Made by a program: the position numbers and the translations under genes. The notes beneath the pieces were generated by a model that worked only from the letters and a program-made list of their open reading frames with translations, was not told where the DNA came from and did no database searches. A stretch of 64,000 bases of DNA. Source: Bacillota bacterium. Lineage in GTDB: Bacteria; Bacillota; Clostridia; Lachnospirales; Lachnospiraceae. Positions 17,315 to 25,771 of the stretch are shown piece by piece (position 1 is the first letter of the stretch; the number at the start of each line of letters is the position of its first letter). The DNA lies in NCBI GenBank assembly GCA_023435895.1, contig JAEZLH010000017.1:744001-808000 (forward strand). The letters run 5' to 3'.

Positions 17315-17507
17315 GCATCTGACTAGGATACAAAGCCACTTCAACTAAGTTCATTGGTAACATATAAAAAGTAAAAGTATGAATATGCTTATGGAAATGT
17401 AACAGATAATTCAAATATCTGCTATATCATCACCGAAGCAAATGACTTTTAGCTTTGTATCTATGCCAATGCTACAGTATAAAATGGAATTTATAGCCAA
17501 ATGAATT

Positions 17508-17870
17508 TTACGAATTTAAAACCTTATTAATAATTTCAATAATCTGACTAGCTTCAAAAGGCTTTGCTAAAAATTCTGCTGCGCCAAATTTAACTGCGTC
17601 CACCATCTTAGCTTTCTGTCCAGCTGCGGTGACCATAACGACCTTCGCATCTTTATCATACTCCACGATGGATTTTAAGGCTTCTAAACCATCCATAACC
17701 GGCATGGTTATGTCCATGGTAGTCAATTCCGGCTTCAATTCCTTATATTTTGCATAGCCTTCTTCACCATTAGCAGCTTCCCCGATTACTTCGTGACCGT
17801 TTTCTTCTAATATTCCTCTAAGAATTTTGCGTGATGTTTTTGAATCATCAACCAAAAGTATCTTTGCCAT
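17508..17870 (-). CDS. CheY-like single-domain response regulator
   Basis: A 120-residue stand-alone receiver. It keeps the acidic pair in LLVDDSKTSR, the phospho-acceptor Asp in LTTMDITMPVMDG, the switch Thr in VMVTAAGQ and the conserved Lys in FLAKPFEASQ. With no output domain it should act by binding a partner, as CheY does. It is the second gene of a pair with a CheX-like protein 12 bp upstream, which would reset it by dephosphorylation. No flagellar or other chemotaxis genes are in the window, so its target is unknown. Confidence 0.92.
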   Translation of the reverse strand: MAKILLVDDSKTSRKILRGILEENGHEVIGEAANGEEGYAKYKELKPELTTMDITMPVMDGLEALKSIVEYDKDAKVVMVTAAGQKAKMVDAVKFGAAEFLAKPFEASQIIEIINKVLNS

Positions 17871-17882
17871 TTCATTTCCCTC

Positions 17883-18770
17883 CTAATTTATCTCAACCGA
17901 ATTATCTATTGCAACGAGTAAATCAGACTGTGCGCCGTTAATTGTAATCGGCACTATGTATAAATCTCCCTTTGAAGAGAGCTTTTGATTAGAGTAGAAC
18001 AGTGGTGGTGTCATGTCAATATGGACATCTTCAAGACTGAGCTTGGAAGCATAGAGACCATTTGTACAATTGATAAATTCACAAACAGCATCAAAAGCAT
18101 CCTCATCAACTACTGTGAAATTTTCTTTCGCAAATGGATTAGCGATAGTAGTTAATTCGTCACCCTGTGATGCAAACCCGGTAAAAAATTCGTGATCACC
18201 TACCATCTTCTGTGAAGAAAGGGCTCCGAATGAATATTCACTTATCTTTGAAACTTTATTTATAATGATATTATTGCTGATAAAACGCACGATATTACGC
18301 AAATATAAACTGATAAGATTATTGACCAGAGTAGAGTCAGTAATATTAAAGATAGAAATGATTCGGTCGATATCACCAGATTTCAAGGAATCTAGGTCTG
18401 AATCAGAGAACTGATATTCCTTCTTAAATCCGTCAATGTGTTGCTCCAGTTCATCTGGATTAAGAAGATTGCTCTCAGTAACCACTTGAACAAATTGCAG
18501 AAAGGGATTCCCTTGCATATTGAGAAGATGTGTTACTTCCTCTTCTAATAAATATCCTTTTTCGATTGCAATGTCACCGAAGCGGCGATCCATGCTTCGC
18601 TGCAGTTGATTGATTTCCTCAGCTTGCTTTGTTGTTAATAATTTCTCTGAAACAGCGATCAGACCCAACTTAACTCTCGTTTGTTGCTGTTTAAGCATTA
18701 TTTCTTCTAATTGGGTTGGATTGATCAAACCCTTTTTCATTAAGTAATTACCAAAATAAAGCCCGAACAT
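17883..18770 (-). CDS. CheX-like phosphatase with N-terminal GspE/MshE-N-like repeats
   Basis: A 295-residue protein. The first 100 residues hold two repeats of the form FGNYLMKKGLINPTQLEEIMLKQ...KLG and FGDIAIEKGYLLEEEVTHLLNMQ, resembling the N-terminal domain of GspE/PilB/MshE ATPases, some of which bind c-di-GMP. The C-terminal half (about 145-295) looks like a CheC/CheX phosphatase, with the catalytic E-x2-N in DAVCEFINCTNG. I start at 18770 because AAAGGAG lies just before; the longer frame from 18815 would contain that site. It is followed closely by the CheY-like gene. The domain assignments are by eye and the combination is unusual. Confidence 0.65.
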   Translation of the reverse strand: MFGLYFGNYLMKKGLINPTQLEEIMLKQQQTRVKLGLIAVSEKLLTTKQAEEINQLQRSMDRRFGDIAIEKGYLLEEEVTHLLNMQGNPFLQFVQVVTESNLLNPDELEQHIDGFKKEYQFSDSDLDSLKSGDIDRIISIFNITDSTLVNNLISLYLRNIVRFISNNIIINKVSKISEYSFGALSSQKMVGDHEFFTGFASQGDELTTIANPFAKENFTVVDEDAFDAVCEFINCTNGLYASKLSLEDVHIDMTPPLFYSNQKLSSKGDLYIVPITINGAQSDLLVAIDNSVEIN

Positions 18771-19233
18771 GATGTTTCTCCTTTCGTATTTCAAGATAAT
18801 CTCTCGAGAATTCATATTAACGAGAAATCCGCCCTATGTACCCCACGCATTATCTGAAACATAAAAATTTTCGTTATAAATGTTTCATTAATTCTCAATG
18901 ATAGATGTTTGTTATGTCTAATAATACAACATTTTTATTAAAAAAAATACCCTATTTTTTTTATTTTTGAAAATATTTTCTTCGTTTTTCGACCTTCTTT
19001 TTAAGAGTGCAAAAGGCTGGTTTATAAATGTAAAATCGATGTATATTATTCGCAAATTGGAAGAACAGTGAAAAATTTCTGTTAGTGGATGACAATACGT
19101 TCTTTCTATGATAAAGTATTGTTTGAGTTTAATAAGGAAATAAGTATGTATATAAGCATTATAAATATACATGGAAAGAAAACTATGATAGTACAAAAAC
19201 TGCACGAGGACGTGCTTGTTATGGAGGTATACA
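18771..19233. other. Divergent intergenic region, AT-rich
   Basis: 463 bp between the CheX-like gene (minus) and argS (plus). It holds homopolymer-rich A/T runs around 18935-18975 and a small GCACG-AGGA-CGTGC hairpin (19202-19215) just before the argS ribosome binding site. No convincing riboswitch, T-box or paired promoter elements were seen. Confidence 0.4.
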
Positions 19234-21000
19234 ATGAAAACAATAATTGAGCTGATCTCAGATGAGGTTAAGGAAGCCTTTAAGGCAAATGGCTATGAAG
19301 AAAAATTCGGCATGGTAACCATCTCAAACCGACCGGATCTTTGCCAATATCAATGTAACGGTGCTTTAGCAGCTGCAAAACAATATAAATCAGCACCGAT
19401 TAAGATCGCAGAACCAGTGGCAGAAACCTTAAGAGCCAGCAAAATATTTGATGAAATTACCGCGATTATGCCGGGATTTATCAATATTAAGGTAAGTGAT
19501 CAATTTTTGTCGAATTACTTAAATCAGATGAGTGCTTCTGAGAACTTTGGATGTGAGAAGGATCAAGCACCCAAAAAAATATTAATTGATTACGGCGGTC
19601 CCAATATTGCAAAACCGTTGCATGTAGGACATATGCGTTCCGCAGTAATTGGTGAAAGCGTGAAGAGATTACTGAGATTTTGCGGTAATGAGGTAATTGG
19701 TGATGTCCATCTTGGTGATTGGGGTAAACAGATGGGGCTTATTATTGCGGAGTTAAAGAAACGCAAGCCGGAATTAGTTTACTTTGATGAAAGCCTTGAA
19801 GGTGAATATCCCACAGAAGCTCCTTTTACCATCAGTGAGTTAGAGGAGATCTATCCTGCTGCAAGTGAATACTCCAAGAGTAATCCCGAGTTTCATGAGG
19901 AAGCAAAGTATATTACCTATTTATTACAGAACGGACATAGAGGATATACTGCAATCTGGAATCATATGCTTGAGGTATCAGTGAATGATATTAAGAGAAT
20001 TTATAAAACTCTTGATGTATCCTTCGAGCTATGGAAGAAGGAAAGTGATGTGCAGCCTTATATCCCACAGATGGTGCAATATCTTAAGGATAATAATTAT
20101 ACCAGAATAAGTGAAGGTGCATTGGTTGTTGATGTTAAGGAAGAAAGCGATACAAAAGAAATTCCTCCGTGCATCATATTGAAATCGGATGGAGCATCCT
20201 TATATAATACCACGGATTTAGCGACCATTGTGGAACGTATGGAGTTGTTTAATCCGGATCATATTATCTACGTGACCGATAAACGTCAGGAGTTGTATTT
20301 TGAGACAGTATTCCGTTGTGCTAGAAAGGCAAAGCTGATACAGGAGAATACAAAGCTTACCCATATTGGATATGGTACTATGAATGGCAAGGATGGCAAG
20401 CCTTTCAAAACAAGAGAAGGCGGTGTAATGCGCCTTGAGAACCTAATTAAGAGCGTTAACGATGAAGTATTTCGAAAGATTATGGAAAATCGCGATATGA
20501 AGGAAGAAGAAGCCAAAGCCATTGCAGCTCAGGTTGGTCTTGCAGCATTAAAATACGGCGATTTATCCAATCAGGTCAGCAAGGATTATATTTTTGATAT
20601 CGATCGCTTTACCTCCTTTGAGGGAGATACGGGTCCTTATATCCTTTATACCATCGTTCGTATTAAATCAATTTTAGCGAAGTATGCTGAATTAAATAAG
20701 AATGGTACACCGGATCAGATTTTACCCGCGTCTTCTCCTTCTGAACAGGCGTTGATGCTGGAACTTGCAAAATTCAATGAGATGATTTATGGAGCATATA
20801 ACGACATTGCTCCACATAGAATCTGTTCCTATATTTATGATTTAGCTAATGAATTTAATAGCTTTTATCACAATACAAAGATTATAACCGAGGAAGATGG
20901 TACAAAGCAGGCTTCCTGGATTGCATTAATCACCCTGGTACAGGATGTTTTACTCACCTGTATTAATCTGTTGGGCTTTGAGGCTCCGGAACGTATGTAA
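19234..21000 (+). CDS. argS: Arginyl-tRNA synthetase
   Basis: Class I aminoacyl-tRNA synthetase of 588 residues that charges tRNA-Arg. The ATP-binding HIGH motif appears as KPLHVGHMRS and the KMSKS equivalent as GKPFKTREGG, as usual in ArgS. The N-terminal Add-1 region (about 1-110) and the C-terminal anticodon-binding helical domain (VGLAALKYGDLS onward, ending EAPERM) are complete. The ATG at 19234 follows ATGGAGG; an in-frame TTG at 19216 would put the binding site inside the gene. A small hairpin precedes the binding site and might modulate translation. Confidence 0.96.
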   Translation: MKTIIELISDEVKEAFKANGYEEKFGMVTISNRPDLCQYQCNGALAAAKQYKSAPIKIAEPVAETLRASKIFDEITAIMPGFINIKVSDQFLSNYLNQMSASENFGCEKDQAPKKILIDYGGPNIAKPLHVGHMRSAVIGESVKRLLRFCGNEVIGDVHLGDWGKQMGLIIAELKKRKPELVYFDESLEGEYPTEAPFTISELEEIYPAASEYSKSNPEFHEEAKYITYLLQNGHRGYTAIWNHMLEVSVNDIKRIYKTLDVSFELWKKESDVQPYIPQMVQYLKDNNYTRISEGALVVDVKEESDTKEIPPCIILKSDGASLYNTTDLATIVERMELFNPDHIIYVTDKRQELYFETVFRCARKAKLIQENTKLTHIGYGTMNGKDGKPFKTREGGVMRLENLIKSVNDEVFRKIMENRDMKEEEAKAIAAQVGLAALKYGDLSNQVSKDYIFDIDRFTSFEGDTGPYILYTIVRIKSILAKYAELNKNGTPDQILPASSPSEQALMLELAKFNEMIYGAYNDIAPHRICSYIYDLANEFNSFYHNTKIITEEDGTKQASWIALITLVQDVLLTCINLLGFEAPERM

Positions 21001-21039
21001 TAATGCTCTTCATAGAGTGTGGATAGGGGGATTGATGTG

Positions 21040-22368
21040 ATGTATCAATATATTTCGAAATTGGTTGTGTATAAGAATCTTGGAGAAGACAGTATTTTGG
21101 TGCGACTGGCAGAAATAATCAAGGAATATGATAGCTGCCATGAGAGCCAAAGTGATACGATCTTCAAGAAGGAGGATATCACCTCAAGAATCTATGAGCT
21201 GATTCATCACTTGCTGGAATTAGCAACGGAGTATGGTTTCGATAAAAATCTATGGCACAATTATTTGGCCTATCTTCTGGCAACCACTGAGAACCCATTC
21301 AGTATTACCTGTGAAAAGGTAGGTGCCAAAGAGGGAACAGTAAATCGCTTTGCGAAGAATGATTTCAAAATCTTTAGGCAGCTCTTTCAATATGATTTTA
21401 CTTCCCTTGAGCAGGCACTGGATATTGACTGCTTTTCGGTAATCAGTGATTATCATGCAATAGAAAAGAACAGCAGTAGATACAATGCCAGTGTAAGCGA
21501 AAAAGTTAAAATGCTAAGTGATAAAATTGCAGCTTCAGGGGATGAAGAAGAGATATTTGATGCAGTAACTACCTTTTACCGTAATTATGGAGTGGGGATA
21601 TTTGGCTTAAACAAAGCCTTTCGCCTTAATAATGAAGGAACCAAGCTTGATATTATACCCATTACCAATACGCTGGAAGTATCACTGAAGGATCTGGTGG
21701 GCTATGAACTGCAAAAGAAGAAGCTGATTGATAATACCAGAGCCTTTATTGAAGGCAGAAAAGCCAATAATGTGCTGCTGTTTGGTGACAGTGGTACCGG
21801 TAAATCCACCTCCGTAAAAGCAATTCTGAACGAGTATTATAAGGAAGGACTTCGAATCATCGAAATATACAAACATCAATTTCGGGATCTATCTTCTGTG
21901 ATTGCTCGTATTAAAAATAGAAACTATAAATTCATTATTTATATGGATGACCTTTCCTTTGAAGAATTTGAGATAGAATATAAGTATTTGAAGGCAGTTA
22001 TTGAGGGCGGACTTGAGAATAAGCCCGATAATGTATTGATTTATGCAACCTCCAACCGAAGGCATCTGATCAGGGAGACTTGGAAGGATCGCTCCGATAT
22101 GGAGGTAACAGAGGAGTTGCACCGTTCGGACACTATGGAGGAAAAGTTATCTTTGGTTGCCCGCTTTGGTGTAACGATTAATTATTCTTCCCCGGGCTTT
22201 GATGAATTTATGGAAATTGTCAGAGTGCTGGCAAGGCGACAGCCAAACATCAAATTGACCGATGAGCAGCTGTATGCACAGGCTAATATCTGGGAGCTGT
22301 CACACGGGGGAAAATCAGGTAGAACCGCACAACAATTTGTCAATTATCTGGCAGGTCAAGCGGAGTGA
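21040..22368 (+). CDS. DUF815 family AAA+ ATPase
   Basis: A 442-residue predicted P-loop ATPase. Walker A is LLFGDSGTGKSTSVKA, Walker B is FIIYMDDLSFE, and the sensor-1 region is IYATSNRRHLI; this set with RETWKDR is typical of DUF815. The N-terminal 200 residues are a helical domain without a known name. The function of the family is unknown. The ATG at 21040 is 8 bases after AGGGGG. The stop is followed 26 bases later by a Nudix-fold gene, so the two are likely co-transcribed, perhaps with argS. Confidence 0.88.
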   Translation: MYQYISKLVVYKNLGEDSILVRLAEIIKEYDSCHESQSDTIFKKEDITSRIYELIHHLLELATEYGFDKNLWHNYLAYLLATTENPFSITCEKVGAKEGTVNRFAKNDFKIFRQLFQYDFTSLEQALDIDCFSVISDYHAIEKNSSRYNASVSEKVKMLSDKIAASGDEEEIFDAVTTFYRNYGVGIFGLNKAFRLNNEGTKLDIIPITNTLEVSLKDLVGYELQKKKLIDNTRAFIEGRKANNVLLFGDSGTGKSTSVKAILNEYYKEGLRIIEIYKHQFRDLSSVIARIKNRNYKFIIYMDDLSFEEFEIEYKYLKAVIEGGLENKPDNVLIYATSNRRHLIRETWKDRSDMEVTEELHRSDTMEEKLSLVARFGVTINYSSPGFDEFMEIVRVLARRQPNIKLTDEQLYAQANIWELSHGGKSGRTAQQFVNYLAGQAE

Positions 22369-22394
22369 TCGAACTCTGCAGATTGGAGGATCGT

Positions 22395-22787
22395 ATGGAG
22401 AAATACACAGTACTGGTGAAAGGCGTTGTTCAATATGAGGACAAATTCCTGGTAGTAAAAAAATGGTTCGATGACAGGATTTCAGATCCCTATCAATGGG
22501 GCTTTGTAGATGGCTGCATCGAGTTTGGCGAGGAGCCGGATAAGGCAGTTTTACGAACTGTGTATGAACAGACAGGGCTTCATGCATCTCTGGATCATAT
22601 TCTATATACTTGGTCTTTTATGACCGGAGATGTATTTAATATTGGTATCAGTTATTTATGCAGGGTTGCAAACAGCGATGTGATACTTTCTGAGGAATTG
22701 GTAGACAGCAGGTGGATATTAAGAGAAGAATTTGAAAACTATTTGGATAACAAGGTGTTATTGGATGTTGAAAAAGCTGAGTTATAA
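22395..22787 (+). CDS. Nudix-fold protein with a degenerate catalytic box
   Basis: A 130-residue protein with the Nudix fold order: KGVVQYEDKFLVVKKW, then GFVDGCIEFGEEPDKAVLRTVYEQTGL. The Nudix box needs G-x5-E-x7-REUxEExGU; here RE is replaced by RT and EE by EQ, so two of the three glutamates that bind the catalytic metal are missing. It is therefore probably not a working hydrolase and may bind a nucleotide as a sensor or be decaying. The start at 22395 is set by TTGGAGGA; a GTG at 22365 overlapping the previous stop lacks a site. Confidence 0.75.
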   Translation: MEKYTVLVKGVVQYEDKFLVVKKWFDDRISDPYQWGFVDGCIEFGEEPDKAVLRTVYEQTGLHASLDHILYTWSFMTGDVFNIGISYLCRVANSDVILSEELVDSRWILREEFENYLDNKVLLDVEKAEL

Positions 22788-22825
22788 GAAGATTACTTAA
22801 TGAGCTGAATTAATCATAATACATT

Positions 22826-22975
22826 GATTATTGATAAATTTTAAAAATCCAATTACTTGATAATTTATAGAAACCAATTACTTGATAACTTATAGAAACC
22901 AATTACTTGATAACTTATAGAAATCGATTACTTGATAAATTTCTGAAATCGATTACTTGACAAGTTTTGCATTCG
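22826..22975. repeat. Six tandem 25 bp repeats upstream of pyrC
   Basis: Exactly six units of 25 bp. Units at 22851, 22876 and 22901 are nearly identical, each starting AATTACTTGATAA; units at 22926 and 22951 start GATTACTTGA; the first (22826) is more diverged. Each contains a TTGATA or TTGACA word resembling a -35 element. The tract ends 22 bases before the pyrC start. There are no unique spacers, so it is not a CRISPR. Confidence 0.9.
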
Positions 22976-22997
22976 ATTTTATCGGAAGGAGCAGAAT

Positions 22998-24308
22998 ATG
23001 CTTACATTAATTAAGAACGGATACGTTATTGATCCTGCTTCCAATCGGGAGGGGTACTTTGACCTTCTGATAGAGGATGACCGGATTATTCAGGTAGTGG
23101 ACAAGCTAAATGAAACTTTAATCAAAGATAAGGCGCTCAGTGAGGAGAAGGAGCTTCGAATTTTTGATGTAGAGGGTAAGTGTGTGATGCCTGGATTTAT
23201 CGATCTGCATGTACATCTTCGGGAACCTGGCTTTGAGTATAAGGAGACCATAAAAACAGGTGCAATGGCTGCAGCTGCAGGTGGATATACTGCCATATGT
23301 CCGATGCCCAATACGAAACCGGCAGTGGATAAGGAAGAAATTGTTAGGCAAATTCTTGATAAGGCAAAGGAAGAGGCAGTAATCAATATTCTTCCGGTTG
23401 GTGCCATTACAATTGGTCAGGAAGGGTTGGAGTTAACCGATATTAAGGCCATGAAGAGTGCCGGAGCAGTTGCGTTGAGCGAAGATGGCAAATCTGTGAT
23501 GGACAGTGCGCTCTATGCCAAAGCCATGAAATTGGCAGCTGAATTTAATATTCCTGTGTTTGCCCACTGTGAGGATAAGAGTCTGGTGGGGAAAGGTGCA
23601 CTGAACGAAGGCAAGAAAGCAAAGGAATTAAAGGTTCCGGGAATCTCCAACGCAGTAGAAGATATTATTACGGCAAGAGACATCTTTTTAGCGAAAGAAA
23701 CCGGAGCACAACTTCATCTTTGCCATTGTTCGACCAAATACAGCGCTCTGATGGTTGCTCTTGCCAAGAAGGAAGGACTAAGGGTATCAGGGGAAGTATG
23801 CCCCCATCACTTTATTCTGACGGATGAAGATATTCCAGGGGATGACAGCAATTATAAGATGAATCCTCCACTTCGTGCAAAGGAAGATGTACAGGCGTTA
23901 AAAGAAGCTCTGAGGGATGATATCATGGATGTCATTTCTACCGACCATGCTCCTCATTCCAAAGAAGAGAAGGAACGACCTATTGTAGAGGCCCCTTTTG
24001 GGATTGTTGGCTCTGAGACAGCGTTTTCACTGACTTACACCGAGCTGGTTAAGACGGGTTATCTGACTTTAAAGCAGATGGTGGAGAAGATGAGCGTAAA
24101 TCCGGCTAAAATACTTGGAATTGACCGCGGATGTATCGGGGAAGGAAAGATTGCCGATATTGTGATAGCGGATCAAAATGCTCATTATTCCATTGATAAG
24201 AATCTATTTTATTCCAAGGGCAAGAATACACCGTTTCATGGACGTGAGGTATATGGACGAGTGGAATATACCTTTGTAGGCGGTAAAGTAGTATATCAAT
24301 ACGCATAA
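22998..24308 (+). CDS. pyrC: Dihydroorotase
   Basis: Zinc amidohydrolase that cyclises carbamoyl-aspartate to dihydroorotate, step three of UMP synthesis. The 436-residue length and motifs mark the class I type: HVHLREPGFEYKE near residue 60, a second metal His in FAHCED, HLCHCST, and the catalytic Asp in STDHAPHSKEE. NPAKILG with the final CIGEGKIADIVI is typical. Ribosome binding site GGAAGGAG. It is the first pyrimidine gene in a cluster spread over 9 kb; a 25 bp tandem repeat tract precedes it. Confidence 0.96.
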   Translation: MLTLIKNGYVIDPASNREGYFDLLIEDDRIIQVVDKLNETLIKDKALSEEKELRIFDVEGKCVMPGFIDLHVHLREPGFEYKETIKTGAMAAAAGGYTAICPMPNTKPAVDKEEIVRQILDKAKEEAVINILPVGAITIGQEGLELTDIKAMKSAGAVALSEDGKSVMDSALYAKAMKLAAEFNIPVFAHCEDKSLVGKGALNEGKKAKELKVPGISNAVEDIITARDIFLAKETGAQLHLCHCSTKYSALMVALAKKEGLRVSGEVCPHHFILTDEDIPGDDSNYKMNPPLRAKEDVQALKEALRDDIMDVISTDHAPHSKEEKERPIVEAPFGIVGSETAFSLTYTELVKTGYLTLKQMVEKMSVNPAKILGIDRGCIGEGKIADIVIADQNAHYSIDKNLFYSKGKNTPFHGREVYGRVEYTFVGGKVVYQYA

Positions 24309-24528
24309 AAGCTACAATATTAAGAAGTGAGAGTTAACAGGTAATATAGGGTCATTTAGTTTTTATCAATACAAGGGGTAACAAAGTCTACGGAACTAAT
24401 TGGTAATATAACCTTTGAGATTACGCACGAACCAGTTAGAATAGCAGTTTAGCTGAACCTTGGCAGCCAGGACGCCCTCAAGTATAATGTAAAAAAGAGG
24501 ATTTCCTCTATATATAAGGAGAGTAAAG

Positions 24529-25464
24529 ATGATTAACAAGCTAGTGGAGAAAATTGAAAAACTGGAAGCACCAATTGTTGTGGGTCTTGACCCCATGCTG
24601 GATTTTATTCCCGAGCACATTCAAAAGAAAGCCTTCAGCGAAAAAGGCGAAAACTTAGACGGTGTTGCGGAAGCAATTTGGCAATACAACAAGGGCATTA
24701 TTGATGCGACCTATGATCTGATTCCTTCGGTTAAGCCTCAGATTGCAATGTACGAACAATTTGGAATAGAGGGCTTAAAGGCATTTGACAAGACCGTCCG
24801 TTACAGCAAGGAAAAAGGCTTGGTTGTAATCGGGGATATCAAGCGTGGTGATATCGGTTCTACTTCGGCAGCTTATGCAACCGGTCATCTTGGTAAGGTT
24901 GTTCTTGGAGGTAAGGAATATCGTGGATTTGATGAGGATTTTATAACTGTGAATCCCTATCTCGGATCTGATGGTGTCAATCCCTTTATTGATGTGTGCA
25001 AAGAGGAGAATAAAGGTCTGTTCATACTTGTTAAGACCTCTAATCCCTCCAGTGGTGAATTTCAGGATCAGCTTATTAATGGAAGACCCTTATATGAATT
25101 AGTGGGAGAGAAGGTTGCACAATGGGGAGAACAGCATATGGGAAGCACCTATAGCTATATCGGTGCTGTTGTAGGAGCTACCTATCCTGAGATGGGCAAG
25201 ATTCTTCGTAAACTTATGCCTAATACCTATATTCTGGTTCCCGGCTATGGAGCACAGGGTGGCAAGGCTTCGGATTTGGCTCCCTACTTTAATAAAGATG
25301 GATTAGGTGCTATTGTAAACTCCTCCAGAGGAATTATTGCGGCTTATAAGATGAAGGGTTATGAGAAATTTGGAGCCGAAGGATACGCAGATGCTTCCAG
25401 ACAAGCAGTGATTGATATGAGAGAAGATTTAAGACAGGCATGGGTAGAGGCGAAACATCAATAA
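24529..25464 (+). CDS. pyrF: Orotidine 5'-phosphate decarboxylase
   Basis: Catalyses the last step to UMP. At 311 residues it is the longer type seen in many Clostridia and Bacteroidetes. VVGLDPMLDF opens the TIM barrel, VVIGDIKRGDIGSTSAAY holds the catalytic Lys-Asp set, and VPGYGAQGG binds phosphate. It follows pyrC after 220 bp, in which a short GAGGA-TT-TCCTC hairpin precedes the ribosome binding site (AAGGAGAG). No PyrR-binding site was recognised in that gap. Confidence 0.96.
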   Translation: MINKLVEKIEKLEAPIVVGLDPMLDFIPEHIQKKAFSEKGENLDGVAEAIWQYNKGIIDATYDLIPSVKPQIAMYEQFGIEGLKAFDKTVRYSKEKGLVVIGDIKRGDIGSTSAAYATGHLGKVVLGGKEYRGFDEDFITVNPYLGSDGVNPFIDVCKEENKGLFILVKTSNPSSGEFQDQLINGRPLYELVGEKVAQWGEQHMGSTYSYIGAVVGATYPEMGKILRKLMPNTYILVPGYGAQGGKASDLAPYFNKDGLGAIVNSSRGIIAAYKMKGYEKFGAEGYADASRQAVIDMREDLRQAWVEAKHQ

Positions 25465-25598
25465 GCGATCGAATTTTTACCGAAATATTAACCATAACGA
25501 AACTGCTGGAGTTTCTAGAATTGTAATAGGGCTTGAACAGGATGGTTCCGTTGATCAATGCTTTGTTATTACTAAGTATAGCATGAACTTTTAAATAT

Positions 25599-25663
25599 AA
25601 TACGGCTGTGAAGATTGTTACATCATAAAAGGTGTGAACGAATTCGAACAGCCGTATTTTTTA
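25599..25663. terminator. Terminator downstream of pyrF
   Basis: AATACGGCTGT pairs with ACAGCCGTATT, followed by TTTTTT. The loop of about 38 bases is long but the stem is perfect. It should end the pyrCF transcript. Confidence 0.8.
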
Positions 25664-25683
25664 ATGTATAACTGGTAGTCCAT

Positions 25684-25724
25684 AAAAAACCACACCGAAA
25701 GAAATTCTTTGGGTGTGGTTTTTA
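25684..25724. terminator. Second, bidirectional terminator
   Basis: AAAAACCACACC pairs with GGGTGTGGTTTTT, giving T-runs on either strand. On the minus strand it is 48 bases beyond the GMC oxidoreductase stop. Confidence 0.85.
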
Positions 25725-25771
25725 GTTGATTTGATTTTCAGAGTTGACTTTTACTAAAATAATACCTTTCA

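Noticed and set aside
22826..22975. Possible CRISPR array or promoter cluster
   Set aside because: Units are head-to-tail 25 bp repeats without spacers. The last TTGACA has only a poor -10 and would start the RNA inside the ribosome binding site, so I did not call promoters.
24309..24528. PyrR-binding attenuator before pyrF
   Set aside because: I could not find the PyrR anti-antiterminator consensus or a terminator; only a short hairpin before the ribosome binding site.
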